DNA of 64,000 bases from Desulfobacterales bacterium (GCA_026984935.1 JALSRD010000041.1:62001-126000), one strand, 5' to 3'. Positions 26,903 to 35,781 are shown, numbered from the stretch's first letter. Notes: generated from the sequence alone by a model not told the origin. A program made the numbers and translations.

Positions 26903-26940
26903 GGCCGTGCAAAGGCGCAGGCATTTTTTAAAAAGGTAAC

Positions 26941-27906
26941 GTGCACATGCACAGGGCACTTGATCTCAGCGTGGATATCGGCGGTCTGCGCCTTGAAAAC
27001 CCCGTCTTGACGGCTTCCGGAACCTTTGGATACGGCGGGGAGTACGCCGGCCTGGTCGATTTGAACCGCCTGGGGGGCATCATCGTCAAGGGCCTTTCGC
27101 TGGCACCGTGCCCCGGCAACCCGCCGCCGCGCATCGTGGAAACGCCCTGCGGCATGTTGAATGCCATCGGGCTGGAAAACATCGGCATTGATGCTTTTGA
27201 AAAGCACCGCCTGCCTTTTCTGAAACGCTTTAAAACGCCGGTGATTGCCAACATATATGGCCAGACCGACGCCGAATATGCGGCGCTGGCCGCGCGCATC
27301 GATAACATCTCCGGGATTGCCGGAATCGAGGTCAATATTTCGTGCCCCAATGTACGTGCCGGCGGCATGGCATTCGGAGTGGACGCGCAAAGCGCATACG
27401 ACCTGGTGCACCTGGTGCGGCAACGTACGGAAAAACACCTGATGGTCAAGCTGTCGCCCAATGTCACCGATGTAACCGTTATCGCACGCGCAGTGGTTTC
27501 CGCCGGCGCCGACGCGGTCTCGCTGATCAACACACTGACCGGTATGGCCATCGATATCGAGACGCGCAGGCCGAAGCTGGCCAACGTTACCGGCGGCCTT
27601 TCCGGGCCGGCGATCAAACCCGTTGCGCTGCGCATGGTGTGGCAGGTGGCTGCGAGCATCGACCGTCCGGTAATCGGCATCGGCGGTATCGCGACCGCTG
27701 AAGATGCACTGGAATTCATGATTGCCGGCGCGGCGGCCGTTGAAGTCGGGACGGCGACGTTCAACAATCCGCGTGCAACGCAGGAAATTGTGGCGGGGAT
27801 TGAACAATTTATGCAAGCAAGGCACATCAGCAAAATTTCCGATATCAGCGGTACGCTCGATACCGGAACCCATCGACAACGGAAAGGAGCCGATAATGGA
27901 GTTTGA
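26941..27906 (+). CDS. pyrD: Dihydroorotate dehydrogenase, class 1B catalytic subunit
   Basis: The FMN barrel enzyme oxidises dihydroorotate to orotate. It has ENPVLTASGTFGYGGEY, GGIIVKGLS, the catalytic cysteine loop in VNISCPNVRAGG, LINTLTGMAID, GGLSGPAIKPVALRMVW and GIGGIATAEDALEFM. The cysteine base and sequence type are those of class 1B, which normally pairs with the iron-sulfur/FAD subunit PyrK, but no pyrK is nearby. The GTG at 26941 or the ATG at 26947 may be the start. Its 3' end overlaps the first codons of the ferritin-like gene by 11 bases. Confidence 0.92.
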   Translation: MHMHRALDLSVDIGGLRLENPVLTASGTFGYGGEYAGLVDLNRLGGIIVKGLSLAPCPGNPPPRIVETPCGMLNAIGLENIGIDAFEKHRLPFLKRFKTPVIANIYGQTDAEYAALAARIDNISGIAGIEVNISCPNVRAGGMAFGVDAQSAYDLVHLVRQRTEKHLMVKLSPNVTDVTVIARAVVSAGADAVSLINTLTGMAIDIETRRPKLANVTGGLSGPAIKPVALRMVWQVAASIDRPVIGIGGIATAEDALEFMIAGAAAVEVGTATFNNPRATQEIVAGIEQFMQARHISKISDISGTLDTGTHRQRKGADNGV

Positions 27907-28363
27907 AAACCTGGAAGCGATTGTGGATTTTGCCATTCAAAAGGAAAAGGAGGCCGCCGAGTTCTACGAAACGGCCAGCCACGAGGAGGCCCTCTCGGGA
28001 TCCAAGCAGATGCTGCTCGAGTTCGCCGAACAGGAGCGCAAACACCAGGCGCTTTTGGAAAAATATTCCCGGGAAGGCCTCGACGAAAGCATTCGGACTT
28101 ACAAGTACAAGTGGATCACGGACATCAAGCGCAGCGACTTCGTCGATGACATCGAATACAAGCCCGGCATGGTGTACCATGAGCTGTTGCTGCTGGCCAT
28201 GAAACGCGAGGAAAAAGCGCTGGCCTTGTACAACGAGCTGCTGCGGCAGGTGGAAAGCGAGGACGCCAAGCAGCTTTTTAAGATGCTCTGCCAGGAAGAG
28301 GCCAAACACAAGCTGGCACTGGAGACCATGTACGACGACTACATGGCCGAGATGGGCGACTAG
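27896..28363 (+). CDS. Ferritin-like/rubrerythrin-type diiron protein
   Basis: A 155-residue four-helix protein. Helices carry the carboxylate/histidine ligands of the ferritin-like fold: IVDFAIQKEKEAAEFYETAS, LLEFAEQERKHQALLEKYSR, YHELLLLAMKREEKALALYN and MLCQEEAKHKLALETMYDDY. The E...ExxH repeats are those of rubrerythrin-type peroxide or oxygen-stress proteins. It lacks the C-terminal rubredoxin domain. AAAGGAG lies 7 bases before the ATG, inside the end of pyrD. Confidence 0.85.
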   Translation: MEFENLEAIVDFAIQKEKEAAEFYETASHEEALSGSKQMLLEFAEQERKHQALLEKYSREGLDESIRTYKYKWITDIKRSDFVDDIEYKPGMVYHELLLLAMKREEKALALYNELLRQVESEDAKQLFKMLCQEEAKHKLALETMYDDYMAEMGD

Positions 28364-28606
28364 GCGGAACGATTCCGGAATAAAATGGCATTCATCCGTT
28401 CATGCCTCCCATCTGGCTGTGTTGCCCAAACCACGACATATTCCCGATATGCCGAAGTTTGCGCGCCTGGCCGGACGGGCGCCTTGACGGCTTCGGAGCG
28501 TCACCGTAGCTCCGAATCTGGCCACCAATCGGCAATTGCGGTCGCTGGCGGCTGAACTTGCGTGCCGGGGACCGATTTCAGCTGTCTGGAGACGCGCTTT
28601 GCTGTA

Positions 28607-28648
28607 AAACCGGCGCACGGTCCCGTGAGATGGGATGTGCGCCGGTTT
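28607..28648 (-). terminator. Strong hairpin terminator at the end of the ilv-leu operon
   Basis: Perfect 12-bp arms AAACCGGCGCAC (28607-28618) and GTGCGCCGGTTT (28637-28648) enclose 18 nt that can pair further (TCCC/GGGA). It lies directly past the leuA stop. T-runs are modest on both strands (TTTCTTTT plus, GGTTTTAC minus). The spacer back to the ferritin-like gene also holds TTCGGAGC-N9-GCTCCGAA near 28493; no gene is seen there. Confidence 0.75.
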
Positions 28649-28651
28649 CTT

Positions 28652-30190
28652 TTAAACATCGCCCGATGTTTTGACCGGGTGGCGTTTGAGGTATTCCAGG
28701 CGGTTTAAGCCGTTGATGTAGGCCTTGGCACCGGCGGTGATGATGTCCGGGTCCGCCCCCCGGCCCAGTGCGACCAAGCCGTTTTCACGCAATCGGACGG
28801 TGACTTCTCCCTGGGCATCGGCCCCGCCGGTGAGCGCACTGACCGAAAAGCGCAGCAGCTCGGATTCGGTGCCCGTCAGCTGTACAATGGTGTTGAAGGT
28901 AGAGTCGATGGGGCCGTTGCCGTACCCGGCGCCCTTTACCGAGCGGCCGTTGATGGACAGCTTGACGCTGGCCATGGGCAGGACCGTGGTGCCGCTGGTG
29001 ACCTGCAGGTACTCGAGTTTGAAAACATCGGCGGACTGCAGAATCCCCTCGCTGATGATCACTTCCAGATCCTCGTCCACCAGGTGTTTTTTCTTGTCAG
29101 CCAGCTGTTTGAATTTCGTAAAAACGGTATTGAGCTCCTCGTCGGAAAGTTCGTACCCCAGGTCTTTCAGGTGGGACCGCAGGGCGTGCCGGCCCGAATG
29201 CTTTCCCAATACCATGCGGTTGCGGTTCAGGCCCACGGTTTCGGGACGCATGATTTCATAGGTCATGGGGTTCTTGAGGACGCCGTCCTGGTGGATGCCG
29301 GCTTCGTGGGCAAAGGCATTGGCGCCCACCACGGCCTTGTTGGGCTGCACCAGGATGCCGGTGATCATGCTGACCAGACGGCTGCTGGGAACGATCTGCT
29401 GGGTATGGATGTCGGTGTGCAGCGGCATGCGGTTGGAGCGCGTATGCAGCGCCATGACCACTTCTTCGAGAGAGGTGTTGCCGGCACGTTCGCCGATGCC
29501 GTTGATGGTGACTTCGGCCTGGCGTGCGCCGGCGGCAATGGCCGCCAGCGTATTGGCCGTGGCCAGGCCCAGGTCGTTGTGGCAGTGAACGGAAAAAACG
29601 GCTTTGGCGATGTTGGGCGTGTGCTGGCGCACGTATGCGACCAGTTCGGAAAATTCGCTGGGTATCGCGTAGCCCACTGTGTCCGGCAGGTTGACGGTGG
29701 TGGCGCCGGCGTCGATGACGGCCTCGAACACCCGGCAGAGGAAGTCCCGGTCGCTGCGCGAGCCGTCTTCCGCCGAAAATTCGACATCCGGAGTAAACGA
29801 CCGGGCGTACTTCACCGCCTCCACGGCGGCGGCCAACACCTCGTCGCGGCTCATGCGCAGCTTGTACTGCAGGTGGATGTCGGAGGTGGCGATAAACGTG
29901 TGGATGCGCGGTGACGCAGCGTTCTGCACCGCACCCCAGGCGCGTTCGAGATCGGACTTGGCGGTGCGCGCCAGCGCAGCCACACGGGGTTTTTTCAGTT
30001 TGGATGCGATTTGGGATACGGCATCGAAATCGCCCTCGGAGGCCGCCGGGAAACCAGCCTCGATGACATCCACGCCCAGCTTTTCCAGCTGCATGGCCAG
30101 GCGCACTTTTTCGGCGGCGTTCATGCTGGCCCCGGGGGACTGCTCGCCGTCTCTCAAGGTGGTGTCGAAGATGATAACTTTTTCGCTCAT
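28652..30190 (-). CDS. leuA: 2-Isopropylmalate synthase
   Basis: The 512-residue enzyme condenses 2-ketoisovalerate with acetyl-CoA, the first step of leucine synthesis. It has the DRE-TIM start IFDTTLRDGEQSPGASM, the metal-binding FSVHCHNDLGLATANTLAA, GERAGNTSLEEVVMAL and the HEAGIHQDGVLKN segment. The C-terminal LeuA regulatory domain (about 390-505) should confer leucine feedback. Its ATG overlaps the TGA of cimA (ATGA). As last gene of the operon it shares the attenuator near 35.6 kb. Confidence 0.95.
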   Translation of the reverse strand: MSEKVIIFDTTLRDGEQSPGASMNAAEKVRLAMQLEKLGVDVIEAGFPAASEGDFDAVSQIASKLKKPRVAALARTAKSDLERAWGAVQNAASPRIHTFIATSDIHLQYKLRMSRDEVLAAAVEAVKYARSFTPDVEFSAEDGSRSDRDFLCRVFEAVIDAGATTVNLPDTVGYAIPSEFSELVAYVRQHTPNIAKAVFSVHCHNDLGLATANTLAAIAAGARQAEVTINGIGERAGNTSLEEVVMALHTRSNRMPLHTDIHTQQIVPSSRLVSMITGILVQPNKAVVGANAFAHEAGIHQDGVLKNPMTYEIMRPETVGLNRNRMVLGKHSGRHALRSHLKDLGYELSDEELNTVFTKFKQLADKKKHLVDEDLEVIISEGILQSADVFKLEYLQVTSGTTVLPMASVKLSINGRSVKGAGYGNGPIDSTFNTIVQLTGTESELLRFSVSALTGGADAQGEVTVRLRENGLVALGRGADPDIITAGAKAYINGLNRLEYLKRHPVKTSGDV

Positions 30191-31803
30191 GGTTTGGCTC
30201 CTGTGGGGTTTGCCGCCTGCTTGGACAGCTTGTAGTGGAAACTGTCGGCCAGCGCCTGCCAGCTGGCTTCGATGATGTCTTCGGAGACGCCGATGGTGCT
30301 CCAGATATCCTCCTGGTCGCGGGACTCGATGGAAACCCGCACACGGGCCGCTGTGCCGGCACGGCCGTCGATCACGCGCACCTTGAAATCCACCAGGCGC
30401 ATGGCCGCCAGCTCCGGAAAAAACTTGTGCAGGGCCTTGCGCAGGGCATTGTCCAGCGCGCTCACCGGCCCCAGTCCCTCGGCCGCGGTGATTTCCTCCT
30501 GTCCCTGGACCGATATCTTGATGGTGGCATGTGCCGAGCAGGGCTTGTTTTTGTCTTTTTCGATGCTGATGCGGAACGATTCGAGATCGAAAACCGGCCT
30601 GAAGCGTTGGGTGAGCTTTTCGATCAGGATTTTAAAGGAACCGTCGGCCGCCTCGAACTCGTACCCCTGATGCTCCAGGTCCTTGACTTTGGAGACGATT
30701 TTCCGGCAGTCGGCGCCGTTGTCGTCGAGATCCAGCCCCAGCTCGCGGGCCTTGTACACCACGTTGCTTTTGCCGGAAAGGTCCGACACCAGTACGCGGC
30801 GCCGGTTGCCCACGGTCTGCGGGTCGAGGTGCTCGTAGGCGCGGGCAACTTTCATGACGGCATTGACATGCACGCCGCCCTTGTGCGCAAAAGCGCTGTT
30901 GCCCACGAAGGGGCGCGCGTCGTAGGGGGTCATGTTGGCCGTGTCGCTGACGAAACGTGACAGGCTCTTTAAGCGCGCCAGGTTTTGGTCCGAGACACAG
31001 GGCCGCTGCATCTTGACCGTCAGTACGGGTATGATCGATGTCAGGTCCGCATTGCCGCAGCGCTCGCCGTACCCGTTGATGGTGCCCTGGACCATGCAGG
31101 CGCCGGCCTTGACGGCGGCCAGGGTGTTGGCCACGGCCAACCCGCTGTCGTTGTGGGTATGGATCCCCAGGCGCGGGGGCGCAGCCTGTCGGCGGTTTCC
31201 GATATCGGCCAGAAAATGTCGTACGCGGGCCACGATTTCCAGCACGTCGAAGGGCAGGCTGCCGCCGTTGGTGTCGCACAGCACGACAGTGTCGGCGCCG
31301 CTTTCTGCTGCCGCCTTGAGCGTTTCGAGAGCGTAGGACGGGTTTTCGCGGTAGCCGTCGAAAAAATGCTCGGCATCGTAGATCACCTCGCGCTTGTTTT
31401 CCCGGAGATAGGCGACGCTTTCGCCGATCATCTTCAGGTTTTCGGCCAGCGTGGTGTGCATAACCTGTTCGACGTGCAGGTCCCAGCTCTTGCCAAAGAC
31501 CGTCACAGCCGCGGTTTTGCTGCGCAGCAGGGCCATGATGCTTGGGTCGTCCTCCGGCGCCATATCCGGCCGGCGCGTGGCCCCGAAAGCGGTGATGCAT
31601 GCGGTTTTGAAGGGCGTGCGCTGGGCCAGTTCGAAGAATTCGATATCGCGGGGGTTGGAGCCCGGCCACCCCCCCTCGATATAGTGAAATCCCATTTCGT
31701 CCAGCCGCTGGGCAATGCCGATTTTCTCGGCCGCCGAAAAGCTGATTTTCTCGCCCTGGGTGCCGTCGCGCAGCGTGGTGTCGTACAAGAGGATCGGGTC
31801 CAT
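30187..31803 (-). CDS. cimA: (R)-Citramalate synthase
   Basis: The 538-residue enzyme condenses pyruvate with acetyl-CoA and so supplies 2-ketobutyrate for isoleucine without threonine deaminase. It has LLYDTTLRDGTQGEKISFSA, the CimA-typical YIEGGWPGSNPRD, HTHNDSGLAVANTLAAV, NGYGERCGNADLTSIIPVL and FAHKGGVHVNAVMK, then a regulatory domain from about 410. These features separate it from LeuA and homocitrate synthase. The start at 31803 is preceded by AAAGGAA. A hairpin lies between it and ilvC. Confidence 0.93.
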   Translation of the reverse strand: MDPILLYDTTLRDGTQGEKISFSAAEKIGIAQRLDEMGFHYIEGGWPGSNPRDIEFFELAQRTPFKTACITAFGATRRPDMAPEDDPSIMALLRSKTAAVTVFGKSWDLHVEQVMHTTLAENLKMIGESVAYLRENKREVIYDAEHFFDGYRENPSYALETLKAAAESGADTVVLCDTNGGSLPFDVLEIVARVRHFLADIGNRRQAAPPRLGIHTHNDSGLAVANTLAAVKAGACMVQGTINGYGERCGNADLTSIIPVLTVKMQRPCVSDQNLARLKSLSRFVSDTANMTPYDARPFVGNSAFAHKGGVHVNAVMKVARAYEHLDPQTVGNRRRVLVSDLSGKSNVVYKARELGLDLDDNGADCRKIVSKVKDLEHQGYEFEAADGSFKILIEKLTQRFRPVFDLESFRISIEKDKNKPCSAHATIKISVQGQEEITAAEGLGPVSALDNALRKALHKFFPELAAMRLVDFKVRVIDGRAGTAARVRVSIESRDQEDIWSTIGVSEDIIEASWQALADSFHYKLSKQAANPTGAKP

Positions 31804-31823
31804 GATGGCTATTCCTTTGCAAA

Positions 31824-31854
31824 ACGAAAAGCGCGGCCATTTGGGGCCGCGCTT
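31824..31854 (-). terminator. Internal hairpin with T-tract between ilvC and cimA
   Basis: AAGCGCGGCC (31829-31838) and GGCCGCGCTT (31845-31854) form a perfect 10-bp stem with a 6-nt loop. On the minus strand it is followed by TTCGTTTT. It would reduce read-through from ilvBNC into cimA-leuA, or protect the upstream mRNA 3' end. Confidence 0.65.
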
Positions 31855-31865
31855 GACGTGTTTGG

Positions 31866-32918
31866 TCAGCGGGAGCGGTTTTCGGGCCGCAGGGAGCGTA
31901 CAGCTGCGCCGGCGCGCCACATTTCCGAGTTTTTGATGACATCCAGTTCCCGCTGCAGTTTGTCGCGGTAGTCGGGTGCGCGGTTGGCGTCCAGCACGCG
32001 CTGGGTCTCCTGACCCGATTCGACGCGTTGGTAAAGGTCGTCGAAAACCGGTGCCACGGCATCGCGGAACTTGGGCGCCCAGTCCAGCGCACCGCGCTGG
32101 GCGGTGGTGCTGCAGTTGGAGAACATCCAGTCCATGCCGTTTTGCGCCACCAGGCGGATCAGGCTCTGGGTGAGCTCCTCGACGGTTTCGTTAAACGCCT
32201 CGCTGGGGCTGTGGCCGTGCTTGCGCAAGAGGTTGTACTGGGCTTCCATCACGCCGGCCAGGCACCCCATCAGCACGCCGCGCTCACCGGTCAGGTCCGA
32301 GAGGACCTCTTTTTCGAAAGTGGTCGGGAAAAGATATCCCGAACCGATGGCGATGCCGGTGGCCAGGGTGCGCTGGCGCGCCCGGCCGGTGAAATCCTGG
32401 TGGATGGCGAAACTCGAGTTGATGCCGCTGCCTTCCAGGAAATTGGTGCGCACCGTGCGGCCCGAGCCCTTGGGGGCGACGAGGATCACGTCGACATCGG
32501 ACGGCGGCACCACGCCGGTGCGGTCACTGAAAACGATGGAGAAGCCGTGGGAAAAATACAGCGCGTCGCCCGGTGCAAGGCAACTCTTGATCTGCGGCCA
32601 GGTTTCCATCTGTCCGGCATCGGAAAGCAGAAACTGGATAATGGTGCCGCGCGTGGCGGCCTCGGTCAGCGGGAAGAGCGTTTCGCCGGGGACGAAGCCG
32701 TCGTCAACGGCGCGCTGCCAGGATTTACCCCCCTCACGCTGGCCCACGATGACGTTGATGCCGTTGTCGCGCAGGTTGAGTGCCTGGCCGGGCCCCTGAA
32801 CGCCGTATCCCAAAACGGCGACGGTTTCATGCGCCAGGACTTCCTGTGCCTTTTGGAGTGGGAATTCCTCTGATGTAATCACTTCTTCTTCAACACCGCC
32901 AAAATCGATGATGGCCAT
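31866..32918 (-). CDS. ilvC: Ketol-acid reductoisomerase
   Basis: The 350-residue NAD(P)H enzyme converts acetolactate and acetohydroxybutyrate to the dihydroxy acids. It has the Rossmann motif VAVLGYGVQGPGQALNLRDN, then IVGQREGGKSWQRA, LYFSHGFSIVF, VDVILVAPKGSGRTVRTNFL and the metal ligands in LTGERGVLMGCLAGVMEAQY and FNETVEELTQSLIRL. The GPGQ version of the first motif and the glutamine/arginine in VGQRE affect the cofactor loop, so NADH or NADPH preference is open. It lies 49 bases after ilvN. Confidence 0.94.
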   Translation of the reverse strand: MAIIDFGGVEEEVITSEEFPLQKAQEVLAHETVAVLGYGVQGPGQALNLRDNGINVIVGQREGGKSWQRAVDDGFVPGETLFPLTEAATRGTIIQFLLSDAGQMETWPQIKSCLAPGDALYFSHGFSIVFSDRTGVVPPSDVDVILVAPKGSGRTVRTNFLEGSGINSSFAIHQDFTGRARQRTLATGIAIGSGYLFPTTFEKEVLSDLTGERGVLMGCLAGVMEAQYNLLRKHGHSPSEAFNETVEELTQSLIRLVAQNGMDWMFSNCSTTAQRGALDWAPKFRDAVAPVFDDLYQRVESGQETQRVLDANRAPDYRDKLQRELDVIKNSEMWRAGAAVRSLRPENRSR

Positions 32919-32967
32919 TGGTCTCTCCTTCTATGGTTGAGTTGTTGCCCGGCATAATGCCCGGGCG

Positions 32968-33456
32968 TTAATTGGGTTCTCTGAACAGGGCAATGGGTCC
33001 GGTACGGGCGATCTTCTTGATGCCCATGGGCTTCAACAGGTTCAGCAGGGCCGCAAGCTTGCCTTCATCGCCTGTGACTTCCAGGATGTAGTGCCCCGGA
33101 CCCACATCCACCACCTTGCATCTGAAAATGTCGACGATGCGCAGAATCTCGGCGCGGTGCTGGGCTTTGGCTTTGACACAGATGAGCGCCATTTCGCGCT
33201 TGACGGCCTTGGGGCCGGTGAGGTCGCGTATTTTGCGCACATTGACCAGTTTGTTGAGCTGCTTTTCGATCTGTTCCACGATGGGTGCATCGGCCCGTGA
33301 AACAATGGTGATGCGCGAGACTTCCGGATCCAGGGTTTCCGCCACACAGAGGCTGTCGATATTGAAATCGCGGCCGCTGAAAAGACCCACCACCCGTGAC
33401 AGGACACCGGGCACGTTGTCGACAAGCATGGAAAAAATGTGTTTTTCTTCTTTCAT
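32968..33456 (-). CDS. ilvN: Acetolactate synthase small (regulatory) subunit
   Basis: The 162-residue protein has an N-terminal ACT domain (HIFSMLVDNVPGVLSRVVGL, RDFNIDSLCVAETLDPEVSR) and the C-terminal ACT-like region (ALICVKAKAQHRAEILRIVD, VGPGHYILEVTGDEGKLAAL). It activates IlvB and mediates valine feedback. The ATG at 33456 starts the conserved MKEEKHIFSML; the frame further upstream is a shadow of ilvB. Length matches IlvH-type subunits of about 160 residues. Confidence 0.95.
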   Translation of the reverse strand: MKEEKHIFSMLVDNVPGVLSRVVGLFSGRDFNIDSLCVAETLDPEVSRITIVSRADAPIVEQIEKQLNKLVNVRKIRDLTGPKAVKREMALICVKAKAQHRAEILRIVDIFRCKVVDVGPGHYILEVTGDEGKLAALLNLLKPMGIKKIARTGPIALFREPN

Positions 33457-33514
33457 GACAGACCTCGCCGTTTTCGATGCAATCGGAAGGATGGACGTGA
33501 CATCCTGGGGGTAT

Positions 33515-35200
33515 TTACACCAGCAGCATTTCCGTAATCGGCGCGCCGGCCGGCACCATGGGGTAAACGCACTCTTCGCGGTCCACCGCAAAATCCATGA
33601 TAACAGGCGCCGGTGTTTCGATGCCTTTGCGCAGTACTGCTTCGACTTCTTCGGGACGCGTGGCGCGCAGGCCCAGCGCACCGTAGGCTTCGGCCAGTTT
33701 GACAAAGTCGGGCGCACAGTCCATGCAGGTGCAGGCATAGCGCCTGTCGTAGAAAAGCTCCTGCCACTGGCGGACCATGCCCAGGTAGCAGTTGTTCAAA
33801 ATGACGACTTTAATGGGCGTCTGGCACTGTACGGCTGTGGCCATTTCCTGGATGTTCATCTGGATGCTGCCGTCGCCGGCCACATCCACCACCAGCGCAT
33901 CGGGACAGGCGATCTGGGCGCCGATGGCCGCCGGCAGCCCGAAGCCCATGGTCCCCAGGCCGCCGGAGGTGACGAAGCGGTTGGGGGCGTTGAAGTGGTA
34001 AAACTGAGCGGCCCACATCTGGTTTTGGCCCACCTCGGTGGTGACGATGGCGTCTCCATGGGTCAGTTCGAACAGTTTTTCGATCACGAATTGCGGCTTG
34101 ATGGTATCTTTCTGGCGGTAGGCCAGGGGGTTGGTATTTTTCCAGTGCTCGATGCGTGCAAACCATTTTTTACGGCGGGTCGCCAGACCCTCCATCTGCT
34201 GCGTATCAATCAGCTGGTTGAGCTGTTCGAGGGCCAGTTTGCAGTCACCCACGACGGGAATGGCAACGGGCACGTTCTTGCGGATGGAGGTGGGGTCGAT
34301 GTCGATGTGCACGATTTTGGCCTGGGGGGCGAAGGTGTCGGTTTTACCGGTGACACGGTCGTCGAAGCGCACGCCCACAGAAATCATCAGGTCGCAGGCG
34401 CCGGCGGCCATGTTGGCGCGGTAGGTGCCGTGCATGCCGATCATGCCGAGCCACAGCGGATCGGTTCCCGGAAAGGCCCCCAGGCCCATGAGCGATGCGG
34501 TCACCGGCATCTGGGCCTTGCGCGCCAGTTCCACCAGATCCTGAGAGGCACCCGACAGAATCACTCCGCCGCCTACGAAAACCAGCGGGCGCTCCGCCCG
34601 TTCAATCAGTTTAGCCACCCGCTGCAGCTGCTTCTGGTTGGGACGGTAATTGGGACGGTAGGAGGGCAGGTCCACCGGCGGCGGCGGTGTATAGGCGGCC
34701 TTGTTGTTGGCGATGTCCTTGGGGATATCCACCAGCACCGGCCCCGGGCGGCCCGAGCGGGCAATGTGAAAGGCCTGCTTGATCACCGTGGCCAGGTCCT
34801 CGGTACGTTTGACCAGGTAGTTGTGTTTGGTGCAGGGTCGCGTGATACCAACGATATCCACTTCCTGGAAAGCGTCGTTGCCGATCAGGTGGGTGGGTAC
34901 CTGCCCGGTAATCACCACCAGCGGGATGGAGTCCATGTAGGCCGAGGCAATGCCGGTTACCGTGTTGGTGGCGCCGGGACCGGAAGTCACCAGGCAGACG
35001 CCCACACGGCCGCTGACACGTGCGTATCCGTCGGCGGCATGCACGGCCCCCTGTTCGTGGCGGACCAGCACGTGGCGGATATCGGTTTTGATCAATTCGT
35101 CGTAGATGTCGATGACGGCACCTCCGGGATAGCCGAAGATGGTATCAACCTTCTCATCGGCAAAGGCCTTCATCAGAATCTGTGCACCGGTCAGTTTCAT
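33515..35200 (-). CDS. ilvB: Acetolactate synthase large (catalytic) subunit
   Basis: The 561-residue ThDP/FAD enzyme makes acetolactate and acetohydroxybutyrate. Visible are TIFGYPGGAVIDIYDEL, the activating glutamate in VRHEQGAVHAADGYARVSG, the central FAD domain, and the ThDP motif beginning VVDVAGDGSIQMNIQEMATA and continuing to VILNNCYLGMVRQW. Length is standard. AGGGGAG precedes the ATG. It is the first structural gene after the attenuator, separated from the terminator by about 385 bases of untranslated, possibly structured RNA. Confidence 0.96.
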   Translation of the reverse strand: MKLTGAQILMKAFADEKVDTIFGYPGGAVIDIYDELIKTDIRHVLVRHEQGAVHAADGYARVSGRVGVCLVTSGPGATNTVTGIASAYMDSIPLVVITGQVPTHLIGNDAFQEVDIVGITRPCTKHNYLVKRTEDLATVIKQAFHIARSGRPGPVLVDIPKDIANNKAAYTPPPPVDLPSYRPNYRPNQKQLQRVAKLIERAERPLVFVGGGVILSGASQDLVELARKAQMPVTASLMGLGAFPGTDPLWLGMIGMHGTYRANMAAGACDLMISVGVRFDDRVTGKTDTFAPQAKIVHIDIDPTSIRKNVPVAIPVVGDCKLALEQLNQLIDTQQMEGLATRRKKWFARIEHWKNTNPLAYRQKDTIKPQFVIEKLFELTHGDAIVTTEVGQNQMWAAQFYHFNAPNRFVTSGGLGTMGFGLPAAIGAQIACPDALVVDVAGDGSIQMNIQEMATAVQCQTPIKVVILNNCYLGMVRQWQELFYDRRYACTCMDCAPDFVKLAEAYGALGLRATRPEEVEAVLRKGIETPAPVIMDFAVDREECVYPMVPAGAPITEMLLV

Positions 35201-35583
35201 GGCTCATCTCCCCTGTTTGTGGCCGCTGGCGTGTAAAAAGATGTCTCTGGCGAAGTTAAGCTTGCGCCCTACACTGGGTATTGCGGCACCCCTTCCGACT
35301 CCGGGAATGACGCTTGGGCACAAGTTTGTTGCGCTGCAAAAGTGAAGGTTGCGTAAAAAGTCCGGATTTCCTGCTTCCGCAAGCCTTTTCGAAAGCGATG
35401 CGGGCCTGCGCCAAATCCCGAAAACGTGGCGCTTTTTCTCCTCAAACAGGTTGGGCTTTGGCGCTCAACCCTGCAGCGCACTTTTCGACGCAAAGTCTTG
35501 AAATCCGCTCAAGACCGGCTTTTTACGGGCCTGTAAAAGTGCCATGGGCCGAAAGCGGTCGGCTCCGCCAACGGTCGTTTTGC
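35201..35583 (-). other. Long untranslated region between ilv attenuator and ilvB with nested inverted repeats
   Basis: No convincing frame occupies this segment. On the message strand two nested perfect 8-bp inverted repeats are visible: outer GCGCTGCA/TGCAGCGC (35472-35479 with 35331-35338) and inner GCGCCAAA/TTTGGCGC (35457-35464 with 35408-35415). A further palindrome-like TTTTACGGGCCTGTAAAA lies near 35520-35537. An RNA fold over about 150 nt is suggested; its function is unknown. Confidence 0.45.
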
Positions 35584-35623
35584 AAAAAAAAAACCGTTAT
35601 CGCGGCCAGGCTGATAACGGTTT
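35584..35623 (-). terminator. ilv attenuator terminator
   Basis: On the minus strand an 11-bp stem (arms at 35613-35623 and 35591-35601) with an 11-nt loop is followed at once by a ten-T tract (35584-35593). It lies 26 bases past the leader peptide stop codon, the geometry of a transcription attenuator. Confidence 0.85.
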
Positions 35624-35665
35624 TTAAAGCAAGTATGTATTGTCGATGCTAGGCCATTATCAACC
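35609..35665 (-). promoter_or_regulatory. ilv antiterminator pairing
   Basis: GGTTGATAA on the minus strand (plus 35657-35665, the last codons of the leader peptide) can pair over nine positions, one of them G-U, with TTATCAGCC (plus 35609-35617). The second segment overlaps the 5' arm and loop of the terminator, so the two folds exclude each other. A ribosome stalled on the earlier Ile/Leu/Val codons would leave the pairing free; one that reaches the stop would cover it. Confidence 0.7.
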
Positions 35666-35747
35666 TCTTTTCCCCGCAGCGGTTAAGGCATACCGCTACG
35701 AGGCTTCCAATAAGGAGAATAATGTCAAAAATGGCGCTGCGTGTCAT
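35649..35747 (-). CDS. ilvL: ilv operon leader peptide
   Basis: A 32-codon frame begins at ATG 35747 with AGGG about 10 bases upstream and ends TAG at 35649. Twelve of the 32 residues are Ile, Leu or Val, with a block I-I-L-L-I at codons 9-13 and L-V, V, L at codons 16-21. Length and composition match leader peptides of enterobacterial ilv operons, although the sequence is different. It lies downstream of a promoter and immediately before a terminator, in front of ilvB. Its role would be to sense charged tRNAs for the branched-chain amino acids. Confidence 0.85.
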   Translation of the reverse strand: MTRSAIFDIILLIGSLVAVCLNRCGEKRLIMA

Positions 35748-35781
35748 ACGAAAATACCCTGATGTAGTAAATTTCCAATCA

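Noticed and set aside
30632-32092. A 486-codon minus-strand frame overlapping cimA and ilvC
   Set aside because: It spans two genes and their hairpin in a different frame and has a repetitive Arg/Gly/His composition.
33116-35236. A 706-codon open frame on the plus strand opposite ilvB/ilvN
   Set aside because: It is antisense to two certain genes, has no family motifs and shows the His/Gly/Arg-rich composition typical of frames opposite GC-rich genes.
35269-35493. A 74-codon frame between the ilv attenuator and ilvB
   Set aside because: It has no ribosome site, has an Arg/Cys-rich composition and overlaps inverted repeats; an untranslated structured leader fits better.
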